A stretch of 64,000 nucleotides of DNA from Woeseia sp. (GCA_021773015.1 JAJFKW010000004.1:248001-312000), one strand, 5' to 3'. Shown: positions 7,910 through 17,187, counted from the first letter of the stretch. Notes: a model not told the origin generated them from the sequence alone. Translations and numbers: made by a program.

Positions 7910-9168
7910 CTGCTCGCACCCGCGGCAACTTGCGTCAACTCACGTTCAAGAACCGTTGGATCTTCGCGCCAACGTGCCAAAACGTCCTCGGCAACCGCAC
8001 CGAGTGCCATTGTTTCTATACCCTGCTGCAGCGAGCGTACAATTGCTTTAGCAATGCCCTCCGCCGTCACTTTCGGCGCAGGCAGTGGTTGATGCCAGGC
8101 ATCTTCCGTTGGGCCAGTCAGAATATTAATCACTTTTACGCCGCTACCTGCGAATTCTCCGCGCAGACATTGACTTAAAGAGAAGGCCGCTGCCTGACTT
8201 GCCGATGTTGTGCCGAACGTAGGCCAGTTGGATAACGCATAGACCGACAGCAAATTCACCCAAGCGCACGCGCTATTGTCTCCGTCGGCGCCGCGGGCAC
8301 GCAACGCAGGGCCGAATGCTTGAATCAGTCGCATCAGACCGAAATAATTCGTCTCCATTTCCTCTCGAGCAATCAATACGTTGTTGCGCTCCATGCTGGC
8401 ACCGGGTCGCACATGTTCTGTCGTATTGATAAGAATATCCGTTCGACCGCCGATCTCACCGACTAACTCGTTCACAGAGTCAGTATCGGTAACGTCCAAA
8501 GGTAGAATTTCAACTTTGGGCATTGCTGCCAGTTCCGCGGCTCCCTCGAACGGCCTCCATTGCTCTGCTACACCGACAAATATCTGGGTCGCCCCTGCTG
8601 CCGATAGAGCACGAACCGTCGCCTGACCAATGGCACTCCGACCGTCCGTCACCAATGCCCGGCGAAATTTCGGATCACATGTCAGCGCTCTCAGCTGTCG
8701 ATCATCTGCCATATTCGGTGTCTCCATTTTGGGCAGTGCAAATAATACGCCCTGTCCTGATTTGTCGGTTCGTGCGATGATTTTTACTTGCGCGCCGTGC
8801 TCGACGTCGCCATGTAAGTGCATAAGGGCGGTTGGGCCGGCATCCATCTCGACCGTGCCCACTCGCCAGGGCATTCGTTCACGAAAATAGGTGTTGATGC
8901 TAGTACGCAATACTGTCTCTGCAATGAGCCGGCCGCCGTCGGCAATATCCGTCCAAATTAACGCCGAACACCAACACTTCGGACAAATTTCGCGCGCCGG
9001 ATAAACGACAGTTTCGCACGACCCACAGACTTGCAGGCACAATCGTCCTTCGGCCGCTCGACTCGAAAAAGTCAGCGCCTGCCGGCTACGGGAAAATGGC
9101 GGCAATGTCGGCAACACTGCGCGCTTCTGCGGATTTCGTTTGGCAGGTTGAGCCATCGCTTCAGTCAT
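7906..9168 (-). CDS. fusion of DUF35 (zinc ribbon + OB fold) and degenerate SDR domain
   Basis: The 420-residue protein joins two families. Residues about 30-150 are a DUF35 protein: a rubredoxin-like zinc ribbon with Cys48, Cys51, Cys62 and Cys65, then an OB-fold. Residues about 168-400 resemble an SDR, but the cofactor loop reads TDGRSAIG instead of TGGxxGIG, and the YxxxK catalytic pair is replaced by Thr321 and Gln325 (TSASQ). DUF35 proteins bind thiolase-like partners, as in acetoacetyl-CoA thiolase/HMG-CoA synthase complexes and the Ltp2-ChsH2 aldolase. The gene abuts a thiolase-like gene directly, so a complex is likely. The SDR half may now be structural or bind a CoA ester rather than reduce it. 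Confidence 0.82.
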   Translation of the reverse strand: MTEAMAQPAKRNPQKRAVLPTLPPFSRSRQALTFSSRAAEGRLCLQVCGSCETVVYPAREICPKCWCSALIWTDIADGGRLIAETVLRTSINTYFRERMPWRVGTVEMDAGPTALMHLHGDVEHGAQVKIIARTDKSGQGVLFALPKMETPNMADDRQLRALTCDPKFRRALVTDGRSAIGQATVRALSAAGATQIFVGVAEQWRPFEGAAELAAMPKVEILPLDVTDTDSVNELVGEIGGRTDILINTTEHVRPGASMERNNVLIAREEMETNYFGLMRLIQAFGPALRARGADGDNSACAWVNLLSVYALSNWPTFGTTSASQAAAFSLSQCLRGEFAGSGVKVINILTGPTEDAWHQPLPAPKVTAEGIAKAIVRSLQQGIETMALGAVAEDVLARWREDPTVLERELTQVAAGASR

Positions 9169-10350
9169 TCAGGCAGCCCCCTGCAAGACAGCGGCACCGG
9201 AACACAAACCACGATCAAAATTAATCATGCCGAAGCCCGAAACGGCAGCAATGTTGGCGTCCTGCACTGCATTGTCAGTCGCTTGCCCGGTTACTTGGCG
9301 TAGCGCTTCAACCAATCCCAAATATCCCCCCGCCGCACCGGCTTGGCCAACGGAAAGCTGACCACCCGATGTATTGTGAGGAAACGAACCTTCGTTAGTA
9401 AAAGTATTTGCGGCAACGAAGTCACTGACCTGACCCTTTTCGCAGAAACCCAAGTCTTCAATTTGCATTAGACTAATAACAGGATAGTCATCATATGTTT
9501 GCAATAGATCGACGTCATTTGGCGCGATTCCCGCCATACGCCAAAACTCGTCCACATCCAACGCCCAGCCACCGCGAAATTGAACGGGGTCGTCCGGAAA
9601 TGCGTTGTGACGTTCGATCGTCGACAGAATATTCGCATACGGCAAATTCAGCGCCACCGCTTCTGACTCACGCATTACCAGAAAACCTTCTCCGCCAGCA
9701 CAAGGCATGACGCAGTCGTATAAACGAAGCGGGTCTGCGATCAATCGAGCATCCAAATACTGATCAAGCGACAGCGATGATTTCATTAGACCATTAGCGT
9801 ACTGCAGCGCATTGTCGCGTTGTGCGACGCATATTTTTCCAAAGTCTTCGGCTTTGCTGCCGAATTGTTCCATGTGGTAAGCAGTTATCAACGCAAAACT
9901 TGCGTTAGGGCCTCCCGAGCCGTAGGGATACGCCGCATCTTGTGAGAACTGGCTAAAGCTCGATAGCATCGATCTAAACGAATCCACATGATTGGTATCG
10001 CCTGCAATACAAGCGACAATGTTTGCATCGCCACTTTGTACGGCACGTGCTGCCCGGCGGAGCGCAACGACCCCACAAGCTCCGCCTACCGGAATGTGAT
10101 CCAACCAACTCAGCGTGAGACCAAAATGCTGAGTCAGTCCCACTGCTGTATCTGGAAAAAGGGTAAATGATGAGGCGCACAAACCATCGACATTGGATGG
10201 CTTAAGATTCGCCTTCAATCCGAGTTCACTGAGAACTTGGCCCAGCCACCAATGCGCGGGCTTCGGTGAATATCGCTGATACGGAATACTGACAGGCGCG
10301 GTGATAACAACGCCATCATACGAATACCGACCCTCAGAGCCTATTGTCAT
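9169..10350 (-). CDS. thiolase-like protein (SCP-x / DUF35-associated type)
   Basis: 393 residues of the thiolase fold. The N-terminal half keeps the nucleophile-loop Cys92 in VGGACGVVALRRA. In the C-terminal half the usual GHPxG active-site segment reads SVGQAGAAGG after NTSGGQ, so the general-base histidine of classical thiolases is absent. That pattern is typical of SCP-x-like thiolases and of the aldolases that partner DUF35 proteins. It may cleave a beta-keto or beta-hydroxy acyl-CoA made from the dearomatised ring, together with the DUF35-SDR protein encoded next. Start overlaps the CoA ligase stop (ATGA). Thiolysis versus retro-aldol chemistry cannot be settled here. Confidence 0.82.
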   Translation of the reverse strand: MTIGSEGRYSYDGVVITAPVSIPYQRYSPKPAHWWLGQVLSELGLKANLKPSNVDGLCASSFTLFPDTAVGLTQHFGLTLSWLDHIPVGGACGVVALRRAARAVQSGDANIVACIAGDTNHVDSFRSMLSSFSQFSQDAAYPYGSGGPNASFALITAYHMEQFGSKAEDFGKICVAQRDNALQYANGLMKSSLSLDQYLDARLIADPLRLYDCVMPCAGGEGFLVMRESEAVALNLPYANILSTIERHNAFPDDPVQFRGGWALDVDEFWRMAGIAPNDVDLLQTYDDYPVISLMQIEDLGFCEKGQVSDFVAANTFTNEGSFPHNTSGGQLSVGQAGAAGGYLGLVEALRQVTGQATDNAVQDANIAAVSGFGMINFDRGLCSGAAVLQGAA

Positions 10351-11966
10351 CTAGCCTTTGATCCCTTTTTTTGTGCACGCAGGTCTACACAATTACCACT
10401 CGCAACCGCTGTTGCAGCCAGCTTTTTGACATCGCCTCGGCTCACTTTCTGTGATGCCGTCAATGGCAGCGCGTCAACTACGGCAATGTATGCAGGTACC
10501 TTAAAGTAAACAAGCTGTTCCATACAATGCGCGAAGATTCTCGGCGCAATCGATCCGTTGGCTGATGCGCCGTCGCGCAACACGATGAAAGCGAATACTT
10601 CGTCGCCACGAATTTCATCGGCTACCGGACACACCGCACAATTGCTTACCAGGTCGTGTTGCAACAGCACGGCCTCTACCTCAACCGCTGCTATATTTTC
10701 GCCGCTGCGCCGAATGACGTTTTTTCGCCTATCTACAAAGAAGAAAGAACCGTCCGGCCCTTGGCGCACGACATCTCCAGTGTGCCACCATCCGCCTTTC
10801 CAGCCCTCGGCTGTTGCTGCTTCGTCTTTATGGTAACCACTAAAGAAGTGCTTTCGAGGATCATCGCCCCTCCAACGCACCAATAATTCTCCGGAAGTAC
10901 CCGGCGCAACATCGTTGTCCTCTTCATCGACAATTCGGAACGCCATGGAGTCTGGAGCACGTCCAATGCACCGCTCTCCGACATGTCGCGGCGCTTTGTC
11001 TGCGATCGTCATGCCGCCTGCACCCGTCTCCGTCATCGCCCATGCTTCCACCAATGGAAATCCAAAGCGATCTTCGAACAATTTTTGGTGTCGCGGGTCA
11101 GAACCGGGACCAAAACAAAACTTAATCTGATCCGAAAAGTCATCGCTCGAAGTTTCTTCGAACGTCAACAGTATCGCCACCATAACCCCCAGACAATGAA
11201 TAACTGTCGCACCCTCATCGCGGGCTGTTTGCCACCATTCTCGCGGATGAAACCTGTCAAGTTGTATAAGGCAGCCTCCGCACATCATCATTGCTGTGAA
11301 CGATGTAGCGAGCGCGTTCATATGATTCGGCGGCAGAGGTGTCATCATTCTATCCGTTTTGTCGAGACTACAAATTCCACCTAAGCCGTTATACCAACTT
11401 CCAAGACTCAAGAAATAGTCGTTTGACAGCATGCAACCCTTAGGCTTCCCCGTTGTTCCAGAGGTGTACAGTAGTGCCGCTTCCGTTGCTAAGTTTCCAA
11501 CACATGACTTGCCGACGCATTCAATTTTGCGGGCGGCCAGCGGGCCGGTAACGGCGCATTGGTCTATCGAATTGCAAATGCGTTGCAAGCGCCCGACATA
11601 TTCTGTGGCTGCGACCAAGAGCCTGCTGTCGCTATGGCCAATTACGTAGTGCAATTCGCTGTCACTAGCGGCAGAATTCAATGGAACGATGCTGGCGCCA
11701 AAGTAATTCAGCGCCAGCAAATGCAAGTAAACATCCAGGCGACTATCAAAAGCCACAGCGATCCGGTCACCGCGTTGAATTTCCCTATCAGCGTAGGCAC
11801 GGACAAGTGCCTGAACAGCCGTCATCGTTTCGCTATAGGAATATGAGACCGGGCCATTTGCGTACGCCTTTGTTGCAGAATGTGGCGCGTGCAAAAACAA
11901 CCGATCAGCATGCTCCTCTGCAGACGCTTCGAATGCAGAGTAAACGCTGGTGAATTGGCACGTCAT
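10347..11966 (-). CDS. AMP-forming acyl/aryl-CoA ligase
   Basis: An ANL-superfamily adenylate-forming ligase of about 539 residues. The P-loop-like LLYTSGTTGKPKG, the AWAMTETGAGG motif, WWHTGD and the hinge VDRRKNVIRRSGENI are all present, and a lysine near the C-terminus (SQKVSRGDVKK) suits the adenylation half-reaction. I use the ATG at 11966, with a GTG four codons earlier as alternative; the longer frame would overlap the OYE gene by 180 bp. It should activate an aromatic or alicyclic carboxylic acid to its CoA thioester using ATP. In this operon 2-aminobenzoate, salicylate or a relative is the natural guess. It differs clearly from PaaK encoded further right. Confidence 0.88.
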   Translation of the reverse strand: MTCQFTSVYSAFEASAEEHADRLFLHAPHSATKAYANGPVSYSYSETMTAVQALVRAYADREIQRGDRIAVAFDSRLDVYLHLLALNYFGASIVPLNSAASDSELHYVIGHSDSRLLVAATEYVGRLQRICNSIDQCAVTGPLAARKIECVGKSCVGNLATEAALLYTSGTTGKPKGCMLSNDYFLSLGSWYNGLGGICSLDKTDRMMTPLPPNHMNALATSFTAMMMCGGCLIQLDRFHPREWWQTARDEGATVIHCLGVMVAILLTFEETSSDDFSDQIKFCFGPGSDPRHQKLFEDRFGFPLVEAWAMTETGAGGMTIADKAPRHVGERCIGRAPDSMAFRIVDEEDNDVAPGTSGELLVRWRGDDPRKHFFSGYHKDEAATAEGWKGGWWHTGDVVRQGPDGSFFFVDRRKNVIRRSGENIAAVEVEAVLLQHDLVSNCAVCPVADEIRGDEVFAFIVLRDGASANGSIAPRIFAHCMEQLVYFKVPAYIAVVDALPLTASQKVSRGDVKKLAATAVASGNCVDLRAQKKGSKAR

Positions 11967-11970
11967 CTGG

Positions 11971-13431
11971 TCAGTCACCAGCAGGCGGTTCCCATGCGGG
12001 TGGTAGCAGCCTTCTTCGACCATCGTCAGACAAGGCGATGCCAGGCTCGTCCTTATTTTCCCTGTCCCAGAGTTCGCAAGTAACCTGCTTGTGTCGAGTA
12101 TCCAGCGCTTCGCAATAATTTGAATAGATACAAACGCGCACTTGTTCTCCAAGACCTAAGCGGGTTTTGAGCATCCAGTCCGGATCGGCAATCGACTGCC
12201 GAGCCGATGCGACGATGTCGGCGATCCCATTTTCAAGTATGTGTTCGGCCTGTTGAAATCCATGCACGCCACCCGCTGCCACGATTGGAGTTTGGTAACC
12301 CGCGGCGCGAACCGCAGCACGTATGTTCGATGTCGACGGCAAGTTCCTGCCGAAGGGTCCTTTCGCATCTGAAATATACTGCGGCATACACTCGTAACCA
12401 CTCTGGCCGGTGTAGGGATACGACGCTGCACCGACTTTGGGTTGCTTCGCATCCTCAAATTTCCCGCCCCTCGAGAGCGATAAGAAATCCATACCAGCCT
12501 TCGCAAATTGCACCCCAAAATAGCTCGCATCTTCATTTGTCATGCCATTATCAATACACTCGTTAGCCAAATAACGACAGCCCACGACATAGTCATTACC
12601 AACCGCTTGTCTGACGCTTGCCAAAACCTCCAGCGGAAGTTTCGCGCGCCCCTCAAGGCTGCCACCATAACCGTCGCTTCGCGAATTTCGTGCTGATAAG
12701 AACGAGGCCATGGTGTACGCATGCGCATAGTGCAGTTCGACACCGTCGAACCCCGCAGCGCGCGCACGCGCTCCGGCCGATGCAAATAAATCCGGTAGCG
12801 TCAGCGGCAATTCTTTGATATGTGGTAAATGTACATCGCTAACTCGTTCCCGGTAGCCGCGCGTCAGTGATTCATAGTCGCGCGTCGACAAAACTTCCCG
12901 CAACGATTCGTCATTCAGTTCCACTAACTTTTCGCGAACTTCTTCGTCAGATAATTCATTGTAGAAGTAGTGACGATGCACGTCGGTTAATTGCAAATAC
13001 TGGCGAAAAAACTTCTCTGCCGGGGGGCGACGATTGATGCGCAAGAAATCAATTATCTGAATAAACAAACGTGTTTCGCCGTCGCTTGCATTGCGGACGG
13101 TATCCACCAATTTTTTCAACCCGGGGATAAAACGATCATGGCCGATGCGTAACAGTGGTCCGCTGGGAATATCCCGAATTCCCGTCGCTTCGACGACGAT
13201 TACACCCGGCTTGCCGCGAGCAAATCGCTCATACCATGCCAGCAGATCGTCGGTAATCATGCCGTCTTCGGTAGCGCGCCATGGCACCATTGCGGGTACC
13301 CAAGTTCGCTGGTTGAGTGTCAAATTGCCGATTTCGATCGGGCTGAATAATTTTGCCCGCTCGGCCACATCACGGCTCGGCCATGCGCCCGGCTGTGGCT
13401 GATATTTTATTCTCTCGGGCGGCCGCCACAT
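11971..13431 (-). CDS. Old-Yellow-Enzyme-family NADH:flavin oxidoreductase
   Basis: 486 residues of FMN TIM-barrel enzyme. The barrel starts with LFSPIEIGNLTLNQR and carries GFDGVELHYAHAYTMASFLS and NSRSDGYGGSLEGR, typical of the 2,4-dienoyl-CoA reductase/OYE group. An insertion of about 60 charged residues (about 140-200) lies between the early strands. The C-terminal Cys cluster reads CIYSNYC followed by VTC 11 residues later; relatives with a 4Fe-4S cluster have one more Cys at the Ser position as far as I recall, so cluster binding is uncertain. It probably reduces an unsaturated CoA ester after dearomatisation. The C-terminal NAD(P)H domain of long dienoyl-CoA reductases is absent. It follows the monooxygenase-OYE fusion by 22 bp. 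Confidence 0.85.
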   Translation of the reverse strand: MWRPPERIKYQPQPGAWPSRDVAERAKLFSPIEIGNLTLNQRTWVPAMVPWRATEDGMITDDLLAWYERFARGKPGVIVVEATGIRDIPSGPLLRIGHDRFIPGLKKLVDTVRNASDGETRLFIQIIDFLRINRRPPAEKFFRQYLQLTDVHRHYFYNELSDEEVREKLVELNDESLREVLSTRDYESLTRGYRERVSDVHLPHIKELPLTLPDLFASAGARARAAGFDGVELHYAHAYTMASFLSARNSRSDGYGGSLEGRAKLPLEVLASVRQAVGNDYVVGCRYLANECIDNGMTNEDASYFGVQFAKAGMDFLSLSRGGKFEDAKQPKVGAASYPYTGQSGYECMPQYISDAKGPFGRNLPSTSNIRAAVRAAGYQTPIVAAGGVHGFQQAEHILENGIADIVASARQSIADPDWMLKTRLGLGEQVRVCIYSNYCEALDTRHKQVTCELWDRENKDEPGIALSDDGRRRLLPPAWEPPAGD

Positions 13432-13453
13432 TATTTGCTACCAATCAAAAGCG

Positions 13454-15793
13454 TCACGATTTGCCCTCTAACGAGTCAGCCGCCACTTTATGTGTTGGCG
13501 GCTTCATCGCCACTTTCGTGTCATGCCATTCGACGCGCTGACGCTGCGCAAGCATATGCGCTTGAAACATTGCCGAGTGATATTGTCTGGCCCAGATATT
13601 GTCATCCTGTACGCCGTACCACGCGCCGGCTTGCAAGGTCAGATTTGGATTGCTGAGATGTGGTCGGGCTAAAGCGACCAGATCGGCGCGCCCTGCCATT
13701 AGGATCGTATTTACCTGATCGACATTGGAAATATTTCCGGCAACGATGGTTGGGATATTGACGCGATGCCTGATTTTGTCTGAAAAAGGCACTTGGAACA
13801 TTCGCCCATAAACAGGTTTTTCAAAGCTTACTGTTTGGCCAGTGGATACATTGATTACATCGATTCCGGCATCTTTGATCATCTGGCAAACGACGATTAA
13901 TTCATCTTCGTCCAATCCTCCTGGCGCCCAATCACAGGCCGAGATCCGGACGGACATCGGTTTTCCTTGCGGCCAAATATCGCGCATTCGGCTGATGACC
14001 GCCAAAGGAAACTTCATCCGGTTGCCAATTTCACCACCGTATTCGTCTTCTCGATTATTGGTCAACGGTGATATGAAGCTTGCCAACAAATAACCGTGAG
14101 CTGCGTGCGCTTCGATCATGTCAAAGCCAGCCCGATCCGCGAGTTCTGCGCTTCTCGCGAAGTCGTCTATGATTGAAGCCATTTGACGTTCGCTCAATTG
14201 CGCCGGTATTTGGCTGGCATCAATGTATCGAATTGGCGAAGCCGAGACGATCGGCCAGTTGTCATCGCCAAGCGGCTGGTCCATTCCGTCCCAGGCCAGT
14301 CTGGTGGACCCTTTGCGACCTGCATGGCCTATTTGCATACAAATCTTTGCTTGCGAGTGTCCATGCACAAAATCGGTAACACGCTGCCACGATTTAGCTT
14401 GATCGTCATTCCATATTCCGGCACAGCCGGGCGTAATGCGGGCATCCGCTGCGGGACAAGTCATTTCTGTATAAATCAATCCTGCACCGCCGGTTGCAAG
14501 ATGCCCATAATGCACGAGATGCCAATCATCCGGATCGCCGTTCGCAGCGGAATACTGCGCCATCGGCGAGACGACGATTCGATTTACAATTTCCATGTCG
14601 CGAAGCTTCAACGTAGCGAACATCGGTGGTGCTTTGTCGGGGATGCGTAATCCGGACTCTGCAATATGCTGCGCGAATCGCTCGTCACATTGACGCACAA
14701 ACGACGCATCGCGCAACATGAGATTGTCGTACGTTATTTGCTTTGAACGTGACATCACTCCGAACGCGAATTGTTCTGCCGGCTGCCCCCAGTGATCGAA
14801 CATATTCTCAAACCAGGCCAGCGAAACCTCGGCCGCGTGCTGCGTTATTTCAACTTGTTCGCGTCGATTAGATTCAAATAGCGCCAGTGATTCTGCAACG
14901 CCATCGGCACTTTTGAATGCTTCATAAAGTGCAATCGAACTTTCCATCGCGAGTTTCGTACCGGAGCCAATTGAAAAGTGCGCGGTGTGCTGCGCGTCAC
15001 CAATCAGCACGATATTGTCGCTAACCCAATGCGCGTTTCTGACTTCCGGAAATTGTCGCCACACTGAGCGGTTGGTGATGAACTCATGGCCGTCGAGCTC
15101 TTCCGAGAATACTTCCGCCAAAACCGCAACATAATCATCTTCCGATTGCTCAAGAAAACCTGTTTTATGCATTGTTTCCTGCGGCATTTCGCAAATCCAC
15201 GTGCTGCGTCCCGGCTCGTATTGATAACAATGCATGACCATGGGCCCATGCTCAGTCATCTTAAAAAAGTACTTGAATGCATCGAACTCACGAGTAGAGC
15301 CCAGCCAACAGAAATAATTGTTGTGCATCTTGATATCAGTGCCAAATTCTTCCTGTCTTTCGTCGCGGATGATGCTTGCAATTCCATCGGACGCAATAAT
15401 CAGGTCGCTATCGGCAAACCGGTCAAGGCTGGCAATCTCGGTTTCATAGTGAATTTTGACATCCAGCGATTCTGCTCGTTGTTGCAGCAGTTGTAGCAAG
15501 GTGAGCCTTGAGCAACCACAAAAGCCGTTGCCCGCGCTGCGCAATACCGAGCCGTCGTAGTAAATGTCGACATCGTCCCAATAGACAAAGCTGCGCCTAA
15601 TTGCTTCGTAGCTCGGCGAATCGTAGTCATTGAGAAACCCTAGGGTTTCGTCCGAAAAAACGACACCAAATCCGAACGTATCATCTGGCCGATTGCGTTC
15701 GTAAACGGTGATATCCCAGTCAGGCCAGGTCTTTTTCGCAAGGATTCCGAAATACAGCCCGCCGGGCCCAGCACCAACAATCGTTGCTTTCAT
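13454..15793 (-). CDS. bifunctional aryl-CoA monooxygenase/reductase (2-aminobenzoyl-CoA or salicylyl-CoA type)
   Basis: A 779-residue fusion. Residues 1 to about 385 form a FAD monooxygenase of the PHBH fold, with VGAGPGGLYFG at 6-16 and GDAQHTAHFSIGSGTK at 265-280. Residues about 390-740 form an OYE barrel, with MQIGHAGRKGS and AHAAHGYLLASFISPLTNNR. This order and the GDA-HTAHFS signature are those of 2-aminobenzoyl-CoA monooxygenase/reductase and salicylyl-CoA 5-hydroxylase. The known enzyme hydroxylates 2-aminobenzoyl-CoA at C5 and then reduces the ring, giving a non-aromatic oxo-cyclohexene CoA ester without a dioxygenase. It marks this operon as an aerobic aryl-CoA pathway. A degenerate copy of the MarR-type palindrome lies 22 bp upstream. 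Confidence 0.93.
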   Translation of the reverse strand: MKATIVGAGPGGLYFGILAKKTWPDWDITVYERNRPDDTFGFGVVFSDETLGFLNDYDSPSYEAIRRSFVYWDDVDIYYDGSVLRSAGNGFCGCSRLTLLQLLQQRAESLDVKIHYETEIASLDRFADSDLIIASDGIASIIRDERQEEFGTDIKMHNNYFCWLGSTREFDAFKYFFKMTEHGPMVMHCYQYEPGRSTWICEMPQETMHKTGFLEQSEDDYVAVLAEVFSEELDGHEFITNRSVWRQFPEVRNAHWVSDNIVLIGDAQHTAHFSIGSGTKLAMESSIALYEAFKSADGVAESLALFESNRREQVEITQHAAEVSLAWFENMFDHWGQPAEQFAFGVMSRSKQITYDNLMLRDASFVRQCDERFAQHIAESGLRIPDKAPPMFATLKLRDMEIVNRIVVSPMAQYSAANGDPDDWHLVHYGHLATGGAGLIYTEMTCPAADARITPGCAGIWNDDQAKSWQRVTDFVHGHSQAKICMQIGHAGRKGSTRLAWDGMDQPLGDDNWPIVSASPIRYIDASQIPAQLSERQMASIIDDFARSAELADRAGFDMIEAHAAHGYLLASFISPLTNNREDEYGGEIGNRMKFPLAVISRMRDIWPQGKPMSVRISACDWAPGGLDEDELIVVCQMIKDAGIDVINVSTGQTVSFEKPVYGRMFQVPFSDKIRHRVNIPTIVAGNISNVDQVNTILMAGRADLVALARPHLSNPNLTLQAGAWYGVQDDNIWARQYHSAMFQAHMLAQRQRVEWHDTKVAMKPPTHKVAADSLEGKS

Positions 15794-15814
15794 ATTACCG
15801 TCGCGTCCATATAT

Positions 15815-15830
15815 ATTTTAAGTATAAAGT
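15815..15830. promoter_or_regulatory. degenerate copy of the MarR-type palindrome
   Basis: ATTTTAAGTATAAAGT matches the perfect palindrome at 24162-24177 at 13 of 16 positions. It sits in the 38-bp gap between the thioesterase stop and the start of the monooxygenase/reductase fusion. Weaker than the other two sites; it may be an internal operator or chance AT-richness. Confidence 0.4.
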
Positions 15831-15831
15831 A

Positions 15832-16581
15832 TCACTCATCAGATGTGCCGGCAAGACGCCTTCTGAGTGTGGCCCTAAGTGTTTCTGGTAACGCAGTTTT
15901 CGCGATCCGACCATCACGAAACCCAACGAAAACCACCACTTGATCGGTTCGTGCAAGTACTTCACCCGAGCGCACCAAAAAGGAAGTAAATTGCATTGCG
16001 CTGCTGCCCACTGACTTCGGCTGCACCCACATAGCAATTTCGTCGCGCTCTGCCGGCAGCACCAAACAGCTCGTTTTGAGTTCCACTGTCGGCATACCGC
16101 GAGTCCAGTCATCGTGCACATCGCTAAACAACATACCGAGTGACGACTCGAACCATTGCTCAATGGTGTTGCTGACCAGCTCGTAGTATCGAGACAGTTG
16201 CAGCAATCCGTCGGCACCGCACTGGTGATTCATTACAGCGAATGACGGTGCCCGGAATACGTCAGCCGGAGTGCTGGGGCCTTGTAGCGCCAGCCCGGCA
16301 TCACGTCGGCGCAGTTCAATACTAAAATGCTCATCGACCAAGCCACCCGATATTCGCCACCCATCGTTGCCGACATTACAGGTCATCTGCACATCGTCAC
16401 TTAAAACGTTCGGTTTGCGAAATTGCGTCAGCACGTCGAAGTCCGCAACATCGCGAACAACATCGGGAAATACTTCAGCAGCTATCTCGAAATAGCGCGG
16501 ATAAAAAATGACCCTCGCACCGTCGACATGGGCGAAGCGCACCCGAATGCTGCCATTTATACGATTATCGACAAGCCCCAT
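15832..16581 (-). CDS. tandem hotdog-fold acyl-CoA thioesterase
   Basis: About 249 residues in two 4HBT-like repeats. The first begins with RVRFAHVDGARVIFYPRYFE; the second spans about residue 120 to the end, with SRYYELVSNTIEQWFESSLG and SSAMQFTSFLVRSGEVLARTD. A double hotdog of this size resembles hydroxybenzoyl-CoA-type thioesterases and could release dead-end aryl-CoA esters and recover CoA. ATG at 16581 is preferred; a GTG at 16599 would add six residues and neither has a strong ribosome binding site. It is the promoter-proximal gene of the minus-strand operon, divergent from marR over an operator-like palindrome. Confidence 0.8.
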   Translation of the reverse strand: MGLVDNRINGSIRVRFAHVDGARVIFYPRYFEIAAEVFPDVVRDVADFDVLTQFRKPNVLSDDVQMTCNVGNDGWRISGGLVDEHFSIELRRRDAGLALQGPSTPADVFRAPSFAVMNHQCGADGLLQLSRYYELVSNTIEQWFESSLGMLFSDVHDDWTRGMPTVELKTSCLVLPAERDEIAMWVQPKSVGSSAMQFTSFLVRSGEVLARTDQVVVFVGFRDGRIAKTALPETLRATLRRRLAGTSDE

Positions 16582-16625
16582 ACGAATTATTGCCTGCACC
16601 GTGACTGGCCGCTATATTAGCGTGA

Positions 16626-16654
16626 ATTTATTTTATATACAAAATATCTATAAT
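16626..16654 (+). promoter_or_regulatory. candidate marR promoter
   Basis: TATAAT at 16649-16654 is a perfect -10 box on the plus strand, with a poor -35 (TTTATT region at about 16627-16632) 17 bp before it. The palindrome at 16630-16645 fills the spacer, where a bound repressor would block RNA polymerase. The marR start codon lies 78 bp downstream. Confidence 0.45.
16630..16645. promoter_or_regulatory. MarR-type operator candidate, thioesterase/marR intergenic
   Basis: ATTTTATATACAAAAT is a 16-bp inverted repeat with one mismatch, extendable by one pair on each side (16629-16646). The same sequence with a perfect dyad occurs in front of iorA. MarR dimers typically bind such AT-rich palindromes, and this one lies beside a marR gene, which makes autoregulation and control of the divergent catabolic operon likely. 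Confidence 0.6.
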
Positions 16655-16731
16655 GTTTCTTTTTATGTTGAAAGTTACCCGGTGACTCGTTAATCTGTGG
16701 CCTCTACAAGCCTGCTGTCTCGGATACCGGC

Positions 16732-17187
16732 ATGTCACAAAGAAGCAAAGAATCCATTCGCACCTGGCTGCGGCTACTCAGTTGCGAGACGGTGATTGAA
16801 CAGCACATCCGCTCACGATTTCGCGAGAATTTCGATGTAACGTTGCCGCAATTCGATGTATTGTCAGAGCTAGAGCATGCCTCAGAGCGACTCACTATGT
16901 CGCAACTATCCAAAGAATTAATGGTTTCGAATGGCAATATCACCGGCGTTGTTGACCGCCTAGAAAAAGGTGGGATGGTCAAACGTATTCGACCAGACCA
17001 TGATCGACGTATTCAATTTATCGAATTGACGGATACTGGCACCCGCGAATTTAAGCGCATGGCCAAGCACCATGAGCAGTGGCTTCAAGAGCTGCTCGCC
17101 GGCATCTCTGAAGACGACATGTTAAAACTGCAAAAACTGCTACTCAAGACGCGAGAGTCCGTCGCGGAGGCAGTCCCTGCACCGTAA
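16732..17187 (+). CDS. MarR-family transcriptional regulator
   Basis: 151 residues with the winged helix-turn-helix of MarR proteins: LTMSQLSKELMVSNGNITGV as the DNA-reading helices at about 55-74, and the wing DHDRRIQFIELT. N- and C-terminal helices would form the dimer. Members in aryl-CoA operons commonly repress until the CoA thioester or free acid binds; 2-aminobenzoyl-CoA, hydroxybenzoyl-CoA and similar ligands are known for relatives. It sits between two minus-strand catabolic operons and next to a matching palindrome, so it is the best candidate regulator for both. Its ligand is unknown. Confidence 0.9.
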   Translation: MSQRSKESIRTWLRLLSCETVIEQHIRSRFRENFDVTLPQFDVLSELEHASERLTMSQLSKELMVSNGNITGVVDRLEKGGMVKRIRPDHDRRIQFIELTDTGTREFKRMAKHHEQWLQELLAGISEDDMLKLQKLLLKTRESVAEAVPAP

